Below are positions 1-9,603 of a stretch of DNA of 64,000 nucleotides, piece by piece (position 1 is the first letter of the stretch; each line of letters opens with the position of its first letter). This DNA is from Oreocharis arfaki. Taxonomy: Eukaryota > Chordata > Aves > Passeriformes > Paramythiidae. The DNA is taken from NCBI GenBank assembly GCA_013398015.1, contig VZRR01003269.1, positions 62,227 to 126,226 on the forward strand, written 5' to 3'. The translations under genes were made by a program, and so were the position numbers. Under the pieces are notes generated by a model. That model was not told the DNA's origin, ran no database searches, and was given only the letters and a program-made list of their open reading frames with translations.

Positions 1-280
1 GATGTCATGTTTATACCCAGGAGCTTTAATTATGGCCCATTCTCCACTCTCCCAGTAATCTTTCAGGTTCATTGTAGAGCCAATTAAAACTAAGTCAATT
101 TTGGCTTTGTCGTAAGACCAGGAACCAAACTTCATGGTGCAGTTCTGATAATCAAATGGGAAGTAGGTTACATCTATTTTACATGAACTTTTAAATATAG
201 CTGGAGGTATCCAGGTCACATCACCTGTGTATTTTAAAAGGGCCTTTGTCTTGTCATCAACCTGGAAATCCCCAACTGCA
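1..280 (-). CDS. CHRNA3: CHRNA3 coding exon 5 (5' 280 nt; cut by window edge)
   Basis: The exon starts after acceptor TTTACAG and encodes AVGDFQVDDKTKALLKYTGD, TWIPPAIFKSSCKIDVTYFP, FDYQNCTMKFGSWSYDKAKI and DYWESGEWAIIKAPGYKHDI. The disulfide Cys-loop is complete, and NCT is the usual glycosylation site. In this family the exon normally continues through the vicinal Cys pair, M1-M3 and most of the cytoplasmic loop. Only its extracellular start is in the window. Confidence 0.97.
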
Positions 281-3200
281 CTGTAAAGCAAGTAAAAATA
301 ACAAAAATTAGAATGATCTGCTTCAGGTAGTTTCACACATTCAGATCACATACATTAACTCTTTAATCTGTGGGGAAGTCAGCAATTACTTGTTCACTTG
401 GAGCTGAATTGCTCATGCAAGACTGAGTCAGTGACCATCATAAATTTGCAGCTCTATAAACTCACCAGGGAGGAGTTGGAAGGAAATATTCTCTGTTATT
501 AATATAGCATGGCTTGGTGCAATCAATATTCAAAATGGCAAATAACAGATTGCAAATGGCAGTCCAACTAGATGAGTGTTGTAGACCCCTTCCAACTGAA
601 CAATTTCATTCTATTCTATTCTAGATTGATCAAGCACATCAGAACTCAAGGGATGATAAGAATATTACTGATATTTCCACCTCTTCCGTGCAGGTAGTAA
701 CTATGGAAAGAGGGATTAGGGTTGGGATGTATCTTTCCATAAGGAGTGTATTTGGTAAGAGGTTTAAGTCCCACTTTGCTATCTTATGATCCAGTTGAGT
801 ATATGAAAAAGTAAAATTAAAGGGTAATTTGAAGTTTTAAGGCCCCAGTTAGAAAAGGAGTGTCATCACTGTTGATCCATAGACTTGAGTTTTGGATCTT
901 GTAGCTGAGTCCATTTCATTGAGAATTGCTTTCTTACAGATCCATTTAGTTATGGTTTGGCTCTTCACAGTCTCAGAAACTGACATCTAAAGTAAGAGGT
1001 GTCAGATTGTGAATTTAACTGCTAAAAAGCTAGAATTTGCATTTCTTTCAGTTAAAGTTGTGACTCACAGGGGCTTGTGAAAGGGAAAAGCCAAGTTCAC
1101 TTAGGCCTGCTCACTTGCAGCTCCAGGTTAGAGCTGGCTCCTGCCCAGTGATGCTGACATAGCTGGCATGAAGGTGAGAACAGCAGTGGGGGGATGCAGG
1201 ACACAGGTGTGTTGAAAAGCAGCTTTTCAGTGCATTCTGTGAACTTGTTGCTATTTTTTTTTAGAATTGGTAACACCAGCCCCTGTCCCTGAATTAAGAA
1301 GTTAAATCTGCGAGAGCCTTACTTGTTATATAAAACAATATCTGGCTTCCAGATCTGGCCAGATGGAACTCGGATGAATTCAGCACCTCCATAGTCTGCT
1401 GGATTCCACCGAAGCTTGTAATCATTCCAGATCTAATTATGGTAGAAATGAGTCTATGTTAGGTTTGTGAAGAAACTGAAATGCAGTGGACTAGGTCTAA
1501 ACTGAGTGCTGTCATATCACTTCCAAGGTTGATTTATTTTGGATACTACAGTGTTTAGTGTTTCTTTAACAAACACGTATGTGTGGTGGTTTTTAATATA
1601 CAGATTGTAGGTGGGCCTAGATAGCTAGACTTTGTTGGTCATATCCATATATGACTTAAATATATGTGACTCTGTCCCAGGAATGTCTACTCAGTAGCTG
1701 GAACAGGGTGAAAGAAGGAATAGGACACTCTCTTTTCGGAGAGTGTAGGACTGTAACAATAACTTTGATCTCAAAAAAAACAGGTATCTGTGGGACAGGG
1801 AAAAGAGATTCCTGGAGGCTGTGGTGCAAGTTGTGAGCATCAAGAGAGGGACCTTGGGTAGACGGGTCAGAGAGAGCTCCAGGATGGTACGGCTCAGGTA
1901 ACAGCCTTTGTCGCTAGGGCTTGTTAAACCCCATTTTAACAAAGTTTAGTATCAAGCTGAAGGTGAGAACTAAGTTGGTTACTAAGCTGACTTCAACAGT
2001 GAGTAACTGCATTTTTAAGAAGCCTTTTTAACGTGAAGTACACGTTTTTGGTTTGTTCTCACTTTACGGGAGCTAACCGGCAGCAAGTGGCGCTGTGCGG
2101 GACCTCCGTGCCGAGATGCTTCCCTTGCGTTGGTGTCTGCCAAGGCAGCGCGTTTGGAAGTCTCCAGAGCAAAAATCTTGTTTTTAGCGTCTGCATAAGT
2201 GTAGCAGCCTTCCTCCGCTCCTGCCCCGTCCCTTCCTCCGCTCCTGCCCCGTCCCTTCCTCNGGAGCGGGGGAGCCGCGGGGGCTGTCCGGGGATTCTCT
2301 CCCGGGATTGCGTCTCTGCCCCGAGGGACCCGAGCCTGGCGCCGGCCCCGCGACCCTGGTGCTGCCGGAGTCCGCAGACGCCTCGCTGAGCGGGCGGCTC
2401 CTCACGCTCCGGGTCCCCCCGGCGGAGCGGGGAACACTCGGGCGCTGGAGGGGAAGTGACCCGGTGCCGTCTGAGCTGTCACTGAGCGCTACTTACGTGC
2501 TTCAGCCACAAATTGGTTTCCATTATCTGGTTGACTTCGTCCTGGAAAAGAGAGGTGTGTCGGGAGATGTGCCGGCCCTGCCGCGGCGCCCGGCGGGGCG
2601 GTACTCACCACCTTCACCAGCTGCGACATGGACACCTCGAACTGGATGATGACGGGGTCTGAGACGTTCTTGACGGGGCGCACGAACTGGTTGTAGCTCT
2701 CGAAGAGGGCTGCGTAGAGCCGGTGCTCGGCCTCGGAGCCGCTGCAGCCTGCGGAGGGCACGGGGTGAGCGCCGGGCCAGCCCCGTGCGGGGCAGGGCCG
2801 CCCTGGTACTGAACTGACTGCTCAGCATCCCTGTGCGCTGGGCAGAGCCCCAGCCTCGCCTAAGCAGGGAGCAGTGTGCCAGGGGGGGCATTCGCTTGGG
2901 CTGCGAGAAGAGCAGTGAAGGGTAATGCTATGGCAGAGGTTTTCTAACACACATCTGCAAGTGAGTTAAAAAAATAGTTTCGGGGAATTACTGAAGAACT
3001 GGGGGTGCAAAAGTCCTTTCCCCTCACAGTCCCAGTCCCCCAGACCTGGCAAGGCCACAGGGCTGTGGAACAGAGGAAGGGGAAAGTGTAACCCAACAGA
3101 CCAGTCCTCTGGTAAGGGGTAGAATGCCTTGCAATAGAGGGAGTCCCAGGAAATGAGAAGTCTGCTTTCTAGTCAGAGCCATGACTGCATGATTATGGTG

Positions 3201-4750
3201 AGGATAACAGCCTGCTTCTTAAAATAATAGGGGAAAAAAGGATTAAAATTTGATTAACTCATACATTCAAAGACTTTTCAGCACACACACAGACATATGC
3301 TAATTACCCCTTTATTATTCTAAGTAGTTTTTATTTATAATAGATTCCTGTTGTCCTTTTGCCAGTCATAAGTGCAATTCATCGTACCCTGTGGCCAACA
3401 AAAAAGCTGCAAACTGAAATTCTTAAGAAACAAAGTACTTCACCTGTTTCAGGATGAGGTGTGAGAGCTTGTATTTTACACTACCATTTTACTATCAAAC
3501 TATCTAGGCAATAACCATCCTGACACTGTTAGAAGCCAGTGGTCTTTTATTTTTAGAGAGCTATCTCTTAAACTCTCTTCTGGACTACACATCCTCATGA
3601 ATTCCAACTGAGAAACCAAGAAAGGCCTGTTTTGTCATTAATGGATAGCACTATGCACATTTGGCAAAGGCACAAATTGAAGTCTGTCGAACATATTCTA
3701 CAGTTGCTTTGAAACAGAAACATGGATATATATGAAATATGAATATTTGCAAGGACATGTTTATTTTTTGCCAGTTGTTATTTAGTAGAGAAAGAGGGGG
3801 GAGGCAGAAGTATCTGCAGGTGACAGATTACACAAAGCAGGTGTTACTTTTGAATCTGTAAGACCTCACCTCTCCCTAAGACGAGAAACTATTCAGGTAA
3901 AAGGGACTAATGTGAAACTATTCAGCTAAAAGGTCTTTTGTTTGTTTTTGATTTTGTTTGTTTGGTTTTTACCCCTTGTGCCATCTCTTGTTCACTTGGA
4001 GTGCGATTTTGTTTTCAGATTAGTGAAGTCATTCAAGCTGACTTGCTAACTAAAAAATGAACACTTTTTAACTGCTAGTCTTGCCCATATTCTTTCTTGT
4101 TATCTTCTACCTCACAGATTGAGATTTCCTGGAATAAATACCCTCCAATCTTTTAGGTAAATAATTTTAAATCTAGATGTTAACAACTATTATAGTCAAT
4201 CCCAAATTGCCAGCATTTTTCCATGTCACCAGCACTCTCATTAAATCTAGCATCCACTGTCTCTAGAGAAGTGCATTAATGTGGTTTTTTATTTAAATGT
4301 TTCGTGCTTTCCATATCTGCAGAGAGAAGACATGCTGTTTGCAGCACGTACTTAAAGCTCTTTGATGTTGTCACTTTCTGAGTTCTCTGCAATATGTGAA
4401 ACCACACCTTTATGTGTAAGGTGCTTTTCCTTCACATTAAAATGGCTTTATGTGTCTTGCTTGGCACCTTTAATCAGGACTACCTAACTACTTTGCAAGG
4501 ATAAACTTAACCCCCCCCCCCATCGAACAACAAACTATGTAACAGAAAGAGCTATACCACGGTTCTGTACATTTGCCCCTTAGGTTGGAGAGTGCTTCTA
4601 CACTTCTCAAAAATAATTTGCACCAAAGCTATCTCCTGCTCCCCTTTTCAACCCTCCCTTCACCATCAAAGAATAACAAATTAAGGATCACTCACCTTGA
4701 CAGAGAAAGCAAACAGCAGCAGTTAGAAGGAGAGTGTTCAGGCTGTCCAT
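1..4750 (-). CDS. CHRNA3: Neuronal nicotinic acetylcholine receptor subunit alpha-3 (5' part; gene continues past left edge)
   Basis: This is the ligand-binding (principal) subunit of a cation-selective pentameric Cys-loop channel. It pairs with beta-4 or beta-2 at the plasma membrane of autonomic ganglion and some brain neurons. Five coding exons join in frame: 4750-4696, 2748-2609, 2541-2497, 1432-1323 and 280-1, giving 630 nt or 210 residues. The order is signal peptide (about residues 1-18), then the extracellular domain with NVSDPVIIQFEVSMSQLVKV, DEVNQIMETNLWLKH, WNDYKLRWNP, IWKPDIVLYNN, and the Cys-loop with Cys150 and Cys164 around the FPFDYQN core. The sequence stops after GYKHDI, directly before the position where alpha subunits carry the vicinal Cys pair, so that pair and M1-M4 lie outside. 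ATG 4750 is the first in-frame ATG and has A at -3 and G at +4. The match to vertebrate alpha-3 is near identity through exons 3-5. All splice sites are GT-AG, and exon lengths 140/45/110 are typical of the family. Confidence 0.96.
281..1322 (-). other. CHRNA3: CHRNA3 intron 4
   Basis: This 1,042-bp intron has donor GTAAGG at 1322 and acceptor TGCTTTACAG ending at 281. It carries a degraded CR1 3' tail at 560-623. Nothing else was recognised. Confidence 0.85.
560..623 (+). mobile_element. CR1 LINE 3' tail fragment
   Basis: The segment contains CCAACTAGATGAG, then ACCCCTTCCAACTGAACAA, and ends in ATTCTATTCTATTCTAG. This is the layout of a CR1 3' end with its short terminal repeat. It is short and diverged, inserted antisense to CHRNA3 within intron 4, and has no coding capacity. 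Confidence 0.6.
1323..1432 (-). CDS. CHRNA3: CHRNA3 coding exon 4
   Basis: The 110-nt exon encodes IWNDYKLRWNPADYGGAEFI through RVPSGQIWKPDIVLYN and ends two bases into an Asn codon. The acceptor is ATAATTAG and the donor GTAAGG. The 110-nt length and phase are those of the family. The WxPDIVLYN motif is the loop-A region of the agonist site. Confidence 0.96.
1433..2496 (-). other. CHRNA3: CHRNA3 intron 3
   Basis: This 1,064-bp intron contains most of the CpG-rich block and a 23-bp tandem repeat interrupted by an unresolved base (N at 2262). The left half is ordinary AT-rich intron sequence. No further exon was seen. Confidence 0.85.
2208..2262. repeat. 23-bp tandem repeat ending at an unresolved base
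   Basis: A C-rich 23-bp unit built from TTCCTCCGCTCC and TGCCCCGTC occurs twice without mismatch (2208-2230 and 2231-2253). A third partial copy then begins and breaks at an N at 2262. The N inside the array suggests polymorphism or assembly uncertainty in copy number. Confidence 0.85.
2497..2541 (-). CDS. CHRNA3: CHRNA3 coding exon 3
   Basis: The 45-nt exon encodes DEVNQIMETNLWLKH, the invariant 15-residue exon of nicotinic receptor genes. It includes the loop-D region tryptophan. The donor is GTAAGT. Confidence 0.96.
2542..2608 (-). other. CHRNA3: CHRNA3 intron 2 (67-bp mini-intron)
   Basis: Donor GTGAGT at 2608-2603 and acceptor CTTTTCCAG ending at 2542 bound an intron of only 67 bases. 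Its donor half is very GC-rich and its acceptor half is pyrimidine-rich. The flanking exons join in frame exactly as in other alpha-3 genes (KV then DEVNQ), so the boundaries are secure. Confidence 0.93.
2609..2748 (-). CDS. CHRNA3: CHRNA3 coding exon 2
   Basis: The 140-nt exon encodes GCSGSEAEHRLYAALFESYN and on through FVRPVKNVSDPVII to QLVKV, the N-terminal helix and first beta strands of the extracellular domain. NVS is a potential N-glycosylation site. The acceptor is CCGCAG and the donor GTGAGT. The exon is unusually GC-rich for the gene. Confidence 0.95.
2749..4695 (-). other. CHRNA3: CHRNA3 intron 1
   Basis: This 1,947-bp intron has donor GTGAGT at 4695 and acceptor CCTCCGCAG at 2749. 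It contains a C11 run (4511-4521) and a pair of near-identical 20-bp segments 29 bp apart (3885-3904 and 3914-3933). Its 3' end runs into the CpG-rich block around exons 2 and 3. No other gene was seen in it. Confidence 0.85.
4696..4750 (-). CDS. CHRNA3: CHRNA3 coding exon 1 (signal peptide)
   Basis: The 55-nt coding part encodes MDSLNTLLLTAAVCFLCQ plus the first base of a Gly codon. It has a hydrophobic core suited to a signal peptide. The donor GTGAGT follows at 4695, and the phase (1) matches exon 2. The frame stays open upstream to about 4906 but contains no earlier ATG. This exon is much less conserved than the rest, so the start is less certain than the downstream exons. Confidence 0.85.
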
Positions 4751-5000
4751 GGTGTTATGAATTACTGCCTGCGGACGGGGGCTGTTGAGGATGAGCTTCG
4801 CTGCCAGGTCTGTACGAACAGAGGGAGCAGGGCGAGCTCCGCTCCTCCGATGCGTGAAATGCCTGCAAGCAGCAGCCGGCAGGACCCTGAGCACAGCTCT
4901 GCGCACTGAGCTCCCATTAGGTTTGCTGTGCTGCCCCCTTTCAAGCTACCCAGGCTGTCAGAGCTTTGGAAACAGCAAATAAAGTGCAGGAAAAACAGAT
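4751..5000 (-). promoter_or_regulatory. CHRNA3: CHRNA3 5' UTR and proximal flank (putative)
   Basis: The 200 bases upstream of the CHRNA3 start codon are moderately GC-rich with scattered CpGs and a GGGGGCAG element (about 4932-4939, minus strand), then give way to AT-rich DNA. No clear TATA box sits at a fixed distance. TATA-less, Sp1-driven transcription is known for mammalian alpha-3 promoters; applying that here is inference. The transcription start cannot be fixed from sequence. Confidence 0.4.
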
Positions 5001-8000
5001 GTTATTGTAGGCAAAGAGCAGTCTTGTGGCACAGAGAGTGAGCAAGAGTCCTTAAAATGGTGCATAAATGAGCCTGGTAATCTGACAATGCTGAAGAGTT
5101 TTCCAGCCAGCTGCTATACAGGATCCTTATCTATCAGAAGCTCATGCCAGTCTACTAGGGGAAGTTTAATTAATACAAATCTTGTAATTGAATTGTACTG
5201 AAATGAATATTGACATTAGGGATGCCTGATTTAGCAGTGAACTGAGATCATGGGACCTGAATTTCCAATTATGCTGTTAATGTTGAGGTTTTTTTCCTGC
5301 TTGTGTCTCATCTCAGAAGAGTGTGTGCTGGGTGCTTGACCATGTAAAAAGGATGTGCTATTCCCAAGGAGTAATTAAAGGCATGTACAATCGTTGGTGG
5401 GATCTGAGCCCAGAGTGGCAAACATAGCATCTGGGATCTGGCAAGAATCTGGGGCTTTGAATGGTCATCAACCTTGACCAAACCCTTGAGAATAACTTTC
5501 TTTGGACCATTCCTACTTTTGTAGATTAGAAAGGTGAAATTTGAGAAGGGGAATATGAGCACAGGATGCCAACATGATCTCCTAGAACCTTTTTGTTCAT
5601 GGGGAAGGACACTGGAAAGAAGGAGTTGTTTGAAGCTCAACTATAAAATCATGATTTGCAAAGTGAGGCATTTCCCAGGTGTCCATCGGCTTCCTTGCTA
5701 ACTTACGTCACCTTTTGCACTGCCCTCCCCATCTGGAATGACCGGGTGATGCAAGGCTCATGCAGTGGTTGTTGCACACATCTGTATAAAAGGAGGAAGG
5801 AGGGAGAGAAAAATATGGGACTCTACCCTCATTTTTAGAACAGATGAGAAGGAAGCCCTGTGGGACAGCACCAATAGGTGCTTCACTGCTTGCCCTTAGG
5901 GAAGGGTAAGCAATTACCTCATTTGGCACTGTGTTAAGAGGTAGCAGTGGGAAAAAGAGCACCAGACTGGGTTCAGTTCTTGCCACTGAGCTTCTTTATT
6001 CTGTTAGCCCTAGCTCTCAGACCATCATTCACTTTGTACCCAGCCACATGCTCTTATGATAATTTCTGTAATTCTATTAGCTGGGAGGAAATAGGCTTTA
6101 CTGTCCATTTGGTTTTATTTCCTTTTTTTTTTTTTTCCAGAGAACTTGGCTGCTTGGTCTTTTAGCTTAACCCTTTGTGGATACTTTTGGTTTTGCATTT
6201 CCAGGGCATTGAGACTAAATGTTTTCCCTTTCTGTCTCCTTGCTATAAGCAGCATTATAACTGAGAATTTTGTTTGTTCTTTTTAATCCCAGCTAGAAAT
6301 GAGTTCAAGCTTCAAAGATCAGATCATAATCTGTGTTCTCCAGAAGTCAATGCTGAACCTGAATAATTTGGAAACATCTGATCTGCAGAGGAAGCAAAGA
6401 GCCATAGCATCAAGAGATATAGATGTTTTAGCTTGATTTGCCTAGTTACTGAAATTTTCAGTGGTGTTTGTATGGCACAGATATTTTGTTTCTAACATCC
6501 CATGCTGAATCTCCTGGTGAAATCAGCTCAGAATTGTGGTAGGATTATTTTTATGGCTGGGGAGGGTGATGTGATGAGAACACGTCACCATGACTGCATT
6601 GCAGAACTACACAGAAGAAGAATCTGTATGGGTAGGGGGAAGCTGATCCACCCGAGAAGATCTGCAGTAACAAACTATGCAGCCTTTGTTCTTTAATAAA
6701 CACACTGCTGTTAGAGGGGTTTCGCTTTGTTAAGATCAAATCTTAATCAACTCAGGAGATGAAGAAAAGAATATTTTCCCATCCTTGTCTGGGGTATTGC
6801 TGCTCCCAGTTGTTCCCAGTTTGCTTGCTGTTGTCCCCAGTTTGCTGTGCCTGCAGGGGTGCAGAATCAGCCCCCACTAAATTCACCTGGGTACAGGTGG
6901 TGCATGTGAGTGGTAGTATTGGCATTTCTACATGTTCTGATGGAAGGCAAGATTGGTCTGGATTAAAGAGTTTTGTAATGGTAGGGAATGGAGAGAGACC
7001 AAACAGATGCTTTTCCTCACTCATAGGGAAGCAAAAACTGGTTGCAAGCTACCATTGAAAAACAATTTTAGTGTAAAATACATTTTGAATATCCATTTTT
7101 AATGGAAAGCATTTTCAGGGTAACACCCCTAAAAAGTGGAAATGTTGAAGTATATTTTGTTCAATGAGCTGGGACATTGTCACATTCATGTTTGCTTGGA
7201 AGATGACATTTTCGATATTTCCTTTTCTCCAGTCTTTTGGTTTTAAAATTTTGCCCAAAAAATCGAAGCAGAAAACCCTGAAATTCTTTGACAGCTTAAG
7301 CTGGGAGCAGTTCTATGTATTATGTAGGTGGAGCTGCTGAGGGTTAGACAAAAATAGCATTTGCCATTTGGAAAGTGCAGTTTTAGGGGGTCAGATTTTT
7401 CAGAATTTTAGGACTTGGGGTGAAATTTTTCATTCTGAAGTTTGCTATGGATTAAATTATTTCTGGAAATGTTAAAGATACGGTGGTGGTTTCCAAGAAC
7501 ATAACTAGGAAAGAGTCTATTGTTTCACTCATGATTGAAAAAAGGAGTAAGGCAGCCACAGTGTATGGAAAGCACCAGAGCCCACCATTTCCTGGATGAG
7601 GAGCTCTGGTTCTGCAGGGATCTCCCTGGGGCCAGAGATGTGCCTCTTGAAAGCTTTTTCTGGATTTGTCAAGTCTGAGGCCTTCATCTGCCTGTACTCT
7701 GTGTTAGCTGCTAGCTGAGCTGCCAAATCCTTTCTAAAACTTTCGTCCATGCTGAGGATAATTCAGTTGAAGGCTGCAGTTAGAGAGCCAAGCATTATCA
7801 GTCTTTACTGCTCATCCAGATAAGACCAGTTCTGGGATGGGAGCACCTGAGGCCTCCTTACAGTTGCATTCAGGCAGTGAGAGGGAGGAGTAATGAGGGT
7901 AAGAGGGGTACAGAGCCCGAAGTGCTGTTGAGGCTGGGTGAAAACAGTAGAGAGGGGTCTCTGTGTTGCACAGGCCCGTGTTAGTCAGGGGGTCTGCAGT

Positions 8001-9597
8001 TGCCTTGCTGCATCCTTGGCTGCTTGGCTGGGTGAGTCCCTCTCCCTCTTGCCCTGAAGGAGTGTGTAGCATCTTTCACAGCGTTAAGTCTGCGTTGCCT
8101 CTTTCAGATTCCCTCTTTAGGGTTATTTTGACATTTAAAGGGACTTCACCTTTACACTGCCTGCACAGCACTGGCAGCTGCTCTGGCTTCCCTGTGCCTT
8201 CTCTGTAAGCAGAAAGAGCTGTTCAGCAGCTGGGGCAGTGTGTGCACCTCTGGTTGGGATAGAACCTAACATACAGCAGCATCTCCCTGCATGGGGAAGG
8301 CATCCCTCTGCTCCCAGGGGCTGTCCGTGCCCCATCTCGCCTCACAGCTGTTGTTTCAGTTGCGTGCAGAGTAGCTCTGCTCTCTGGGTCTGAAAAGGAG
8401 AAGGAAACATTTAAGGCAGGGAAAGCCCGTTTGACCCACTTAAATTTTGCACCACCCACCGGTTACCATGGGAGGGTCCAGAATAGTTAATATTTGGGGA
8501 GATGGCCAGGGGGCTGCCGTGTTTGTGAGAGGAGGATATGGTGATCCCAGGGTGTACCTGCATGAATAGTGCAGTCCTACAGGTATCCATCACCTCCCTG
8601 CCCTGTCTGTGTGAGGGACACAGTTACAGTGCTTAGAGGAAGGGGAACGGAAGGGAGGATGACAGTGTGGCAGCCTTTCCTTCTTCTAACGTGGTGCTGA
8701 AGAAAGCCTCACCCACCCCATTTGTGATACTTTCCCCCCATCTCCTTCCCAGACCACTGGGCACCAGGCCCTGCTGAAGTGCCCAGGCCCTCGGGGAGCC
8801 CTCCCACGACTCAGGGATGGGTGTGCGTGCCGCTGGTGGAGGGGAGTTCAGCCGCAGGCTGGGAGGGAGTGAATGCAGTCCTGCAGCTACTCTGAACAAC
8901 TGAAAGGGTGTGGATGCAGCTGTTTTGGCACATCTAAATCTATATACTTACCTGGGCCTGCCTGGAGAATGGCAATCTAGGCGGAAATGTAGCTTGGTCT
9001 TGATAAAGGCAACCAGAACTGGAACTGTCTTCAGCTGTGGCTTGTTGAAGAGCACAGGTTTGGGTGTCAACTAATCTCCTTGGGACAGGTGAGCCTCAAA
9101 TCCCCTTCACAAGTAGCAGTGGATTTTAACAGCTTGTTCACCAGTCATGAGCTGTACTTACCAATGGTGGTACAATTGTTGTGTGTCCTGACAGGACCTC
9201 AAGGAAAAACTGAGATTGGTTTAACTTGAAAAGTGCCAGGAGCCTGTTTCTCTTTTTGCAGGTTACCTGGAACAAACTGTGGTGGGATTGTCCTGTGGCG
9301 GGGGTCTAGAGCCTCAATCTGTCCTTTGCCAAAGCCTTTAAGACTCTAAGTGCTTCCCTGGCTGTTTTGTTGTGGGTTATACTTAAATCAGCATTAAAAT
9401 CTTCCCAGAAAAACATGCAAGTCTGTGTGTTCTCAGGGGTCTTCTCATTCCTGCTGCCTTTCACTGTTGTCTTCTCCCATTGCTTTCCTGTGCTCTTAGC
9501 CTTAAGCTCATTAAAGTGTGTTTGTGCCCCAGATACATGAGCTGTTAAAGTTGCAGGAAATTTGAGGACTAAATCTATGTAAAGGAAAATTTTATGT
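5001..9597. other. CHRNA3-CHRNB4 intergenic DNA
   Basis: No recognisable exon was found in this spacer. It contains a T14 run followed by CCAG (6123-6140), a GC-richer patch at about 8000-8900 and many short chance open frames. In mammals the equivalent spacer carries the alpha-3 promoter and an enhancer 3' of beta-4. Conserved regulatory DNA may exist here but cannot be pointed to without alignment. Confidence 0.6.
7529..7750 (-). other. Unrecognised 73-codon open frame in intergenic spacer
   Basis: The frame starts at a true ATG (7750) with A at -3 and G at +4 and ends with TGA. It reads MDESFRKDLAAQLAANTEYR and continues charged and helix-like before a hydrophobic end (LWLPYSFFQS). It lies on the same strand as CHRNA3, about 2.8 kb upstream of its start codon, and a CTGAATTATCCTCAG acceptor-like string ends just before the ATG. 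I recognise no family. Many frames of this size arise by chance in 64 kb, so it is recorded only because its composition looks more protein-like than its neighbours. Confidence 0.12.
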
Positions 9598-9603
9598 TTT
9601 ATT
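9598..9603 (-). terminator. CHRNB4: Candidate CHRNB4 polyadenylation signal
   Basis: AATAAA occurs on the minus strand about 645 nt downstream of the CHRNB4 stop codon. It is the first canonical hexamer I found below the stop. Use of this site would give a 3' UTR of roughly 0.65-0.7 kb. No transcript evidence is available. Confidence 0.4.

Larger units (their letters stand above)
2200..2830. promoter_or_regulatory. CpG-island-like block covering CHRNA3 exons 2-3
   Basis: This interval is strongly GC-rich and dense in CpG, with long runs of CCG, CGG and GCGC, in contrast to the AT-rich DNA on both sides. It spans the 3' part of intron 1, exon 2, the mini-intron, exon 3 and much of intron 3. 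Vertebrate CpG islands usually mark promoters, but this one sits about 2 kb downstream of the start codon. Island status is a visual judgement; the promoter role is inference. Confidence 0.55.

Noticed and set aside
4751..4906. In-frame N-terminal extension of CHRNA3 starting at 4906
   Set aside because: The codon at 4906 is GTG, not ATG. The extension is Arg/Ala/Pro-rich without signal character, whereas ATG 4750 begins a proper signal peptide.
6123..6140. T14 followed by CCAG as a plus-strand splice acceptor
   Set aside because: It looks like an acceptor, but the following sequence has no coding character and there is no partner exon.
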